Assembly: GCA_018971455.1 (NCBI GenBank)
Contig: JAGXAV010000044.1
Coordinates: 1 to 9,595, forward strand
Reading direction: 5' to 3'
DNA from: Rhodospirillales bacterium
GTDB taxonomy: Bacteria > Pseudomonadota > Alphaproteobacteria > Acetobacterales > Acetobacteraceae
Length of the DNA: 9,595 nucleotides
The translations under genes and the position numbers were made by a program. Position 1 is the stretch's first letter. Every line of letters begins with the position of its first letter. Below the pieces are notes generated by a model. The model had not been told where the DNA came from. It worked only from the letters and a program-made list of their open reading frames with translations, and made no database searches. Shown here one piece after another: positions 8,591-9,595 of the stretch.

Positions 8591-8647
8591 CTCGTTACGA
8601 GAACATTCCGTAACGAGAATGTGACAACATCACGAAGGAGTGATCAC
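8591..8647 (+). promoter_or_regulatory. Inverted-repeat cluster, candidate operator
   Basis: A perfect 9-bp inverted repeat, CTCGTTACG (8591-8599) and CGTAACGAG (8609-8617), has a 9-base spacer. Overlapping it are ACATTC/GAATGT (8603-8608, 8617-8622), GTGA/TCAC (8621-8624, 8630-8633) and the palindrome GTGATCAC (8640-8647). Half-sites CGTTACGAGAA and CGTAACGAGAA also repeat directly, offset by 16. The Shine-Dalgarno AAGGAG (8635-8640) for the next gene lies inside this block. The symmetry suggests a dimeric regulator binding at the promoter, or RNA structure around the start. No consensus promoter boxes are clear. Confidence 0.5.
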
Positions 8648-9487
8648 ATGTCCGGCTCCGCGCCGTTGCGCGCCAGCGCGCCCCTGCTGACCGTCGCCGA
8701 CCAGCTCGGCCCGCTCACCGATCTCGCGGGCACCTGGGTCGGGCGCGGCTTCAATCTCATCTCGCTGCCCGACAAGCACGAGAACAAGCCGTTCCGCCTC
8801 AAGCTCAACGCCACCGTGGAAACCCTGCAATTCACGCCGATCGGCGGCCTGGTGCCCAATCGCGGCTCGGGCCAGGACGACATCTTCCTGACCGGCCTGT
8901 CCTATCTCCAGCGGGTCAGCGACGCGCAGAGCAACGCCGCCATGCATATCGAGCCCGGATTCTGGCTCAACGTGCCCCCCACCACTGTGCCGCCGGCCGC
9001 CGCCGCCACCGTGGTGCGCCAGGGCTGCGTGCCGCACGGCGATTCGCTGCTCGCCCAGGGCAACGCGCTCACCATCGCCGGCGGCCCGAAGATCGGCACG
9101 GTCGATTCCACCCCCTTCAACGCCGCCGGCCCGCTCACCGACCCCGCCTATCTCGCCCCCTTCGCCGACCCGCCGCTACCCGCCGGCTTCGACCCGCCCT
9201 TCGTCAAGAACCTCAATCTCGCCCTGCTGGACGACATTCTCGGCCAGACCATCACCCGGACCGTGGTGCTGATCATCTCGACCAAGCCGACCGGCGGCAT
9301 CGTCAACATCCCCTTCGTGGTGCAGAACGCCAACGCCGTGCAGCTCGACGCCATCTTCTGGATCGAGACCGTCCAGCAGCCCGACGGCAGCAGCTTCATG
9401 CAGCTTCAGTACACCCAGACCGTCATCCTCAATTTCCTCGGCATCAGCTGGCCGCACATCTCCGTCGCCACGCTGGTCAAGCAGTAG
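8648..9487 (+). CDS. Nitrobindin-like heme-binding beta-barrel protein
   Basis: The 279-residue product has no signal peptide or membrane segment and is probably cytoplasmic. Residues about 20-110 follow the nitrobindin/FABP-like pattern: GPLTDLAGTWVGRGFN (21-36), an ETLQFTPIG strand, NRGSGQDDIFLTGLSYLQRV (71-90) and MHIEPGFW (99-106). The last resembles the LHxExGFW stretch of nitrobindins, a barrel family that binds heme and reacts with nitric oxide or peroxide. The C-terminal half adds strand-rich sequence ending in SWPHISVATLVKQ, where H270 could be the heme ligand. The protein is much longer than nitrobindin (about 160), so the two are at most related domains. The ATG at 8648 has AAGGAG seven bases upstream and is preferred over an in-frame GTG at 8621. 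It is monocistronic, between an inverted-repeat cluster and a strong terminator. Confidence 0.7.
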   Translation: MSGSAPLRASAPLLTVADQLGPLTDLAGTWVGRGFNLISLPDKHENKPFRLKLNATVETLQFTPIGGLVPNRGSGQDDIFLTGLSYLQRVSDAQSNAAMHIEPGFWLNVPPTTVPPAAAATVVRQGCVPHGDSLLAQGNALTIAGGPKIGTVDSTPFNAAGPLTDPAYLAPFADPPLPAGFDPPFVKNLNLALLDDILGQTITRTVVLIISTKPTGGIVNIPFVVQNANAVQLDAIFWIETVQQPDGSSFMQLQYTQTVILNFLGISWPHISVATLVKQ

Positions 9488-9504
9488 CGGCGCGCGGCAT
9501 GGCG

Positions 9505-9542
9505 CACGATCCGGCCTGACGGCATCATCGGGCCGGATCGTG
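9505..9542. terminator. Bidirectional terminator hairpin
   Basis: CACGATCCGGCC (9505-9516) and GGCCGGATCGTG (9531-9542) form a perfect 12-bp stem. The 14-base loop can add three more pairs (TGA/TCA) with a small bulge. It lies 17 bases after the stop of the nitrobindin-like gene and just after the stop of a minus-strand gene, so it suits both. The flanking tails are not T-rich, so efficiency is uncertain. Confidence 0.72.
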
Positions 9543-9543
9543 T

Positions 9544-9595
9544 CTAGAGGTTGAGGTCGGCGAAGCTGCGCCCGGCTGCGACCATTTCGCGCAGC
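9544..9595 (-). CDS. C-terminal end of an unidentified minus-strand gene (partial)
   Basis: From the right edge, the minus strand reads 16 open codons, LREMVAAGRSFADLNL, to a TAG at 9546-9544. Third positions are mostly G or C, like the real genes here, and the stop sits directly against the terminator hairpin, as expected for a gene converging with the nitrobindin-like gene. The fragment is too short to identify. It could be chance, though the placement argues for a real gene. Confidence 0.5.
   Translation of the reverse strand, partial: LREMVAAGRSFADLNL

Noticed and set aside
8601..8615. Alphaproteobacterial LexA box (GAAC-N7-GAAC) before the nitrobindin-like gene
   Set aside because: GAAC at 8601 is followed after seven bases by AACG, not GAAC, so the consensus is not met.

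Overview
The window looks like chromosomal DNA from a high-GC alphaproteobacterium. Acetobacteraceae (Rhodospirillales) is my best guess. The basis is very high GC at third codon positions, the order rplU-rpmA-obgE-proB next to a tRNA-Ser, an Aat leucyl/phenylalanyl transferase, a long MsrQ, and a GGGGGC/GCCCCC hairpin at a gene 3' end. No source label is present, so this is inference from gene content. I see no insertion sequence, CRISPR array, rRNA, phage gene or complete mobile element.

Left part (1-3459). The first 375 bases hold no gene I can defend. They contain one good hairpin, an A/T-rich patch, and weak signs of broken or partial coding sequence at the left edge. A tRNA-Ser(CGA) follows on the minus strand (376-465). 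It has its own sigma-70-type promoter and is divergent from a second promoter that drives the plus-strand block. That block is a structured leader of about 100 nt, rplU (L21), rpmA (L27), a strong hairpin that may act as a partial terminator, obgE/cgtA (ribosome-assembly GTPase) and proB (glutamate 5-kinase, translationally coupled to obgE).

Middle (3460-6168). Three minus-strand genes converge on proB. Reading leftward they are a family-9 glycosyltransferase (heptosyltransferase-like), aat five bases after it, and, after a gap of about 120 bases, an MsrQ-type heme membrane protein with no msrP beside it in this window. A perfect 9-bp hairpin sits at the convergent junction and forms the last codons of msrQ.

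Right part (6295-9595). An MsbA/LmrA-type ABC exporter half-transporter is divergent from the glycosyltransferase and overlaps by 4 bases a small membrane protein. That protein looks like a shortened TupB/ModB-type ABC permease without its usual partners. Next comes a short spacer packed with inverted repeats, then a monocistronic gene for a probable nitrobindin-like beta-barrel protein. A near-perfect terminator and the 3' end of a minus-strand gene close the window.

The window is mostly housekeeping. The least ordinary parts are the permease-like protein coupled to the exporter, the operator-like repeats before the nitrobindin-like gene, and the structured rplU leader with a duplicated Shine-Dalgarno region. 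I did not find a clear new multi-gene system.
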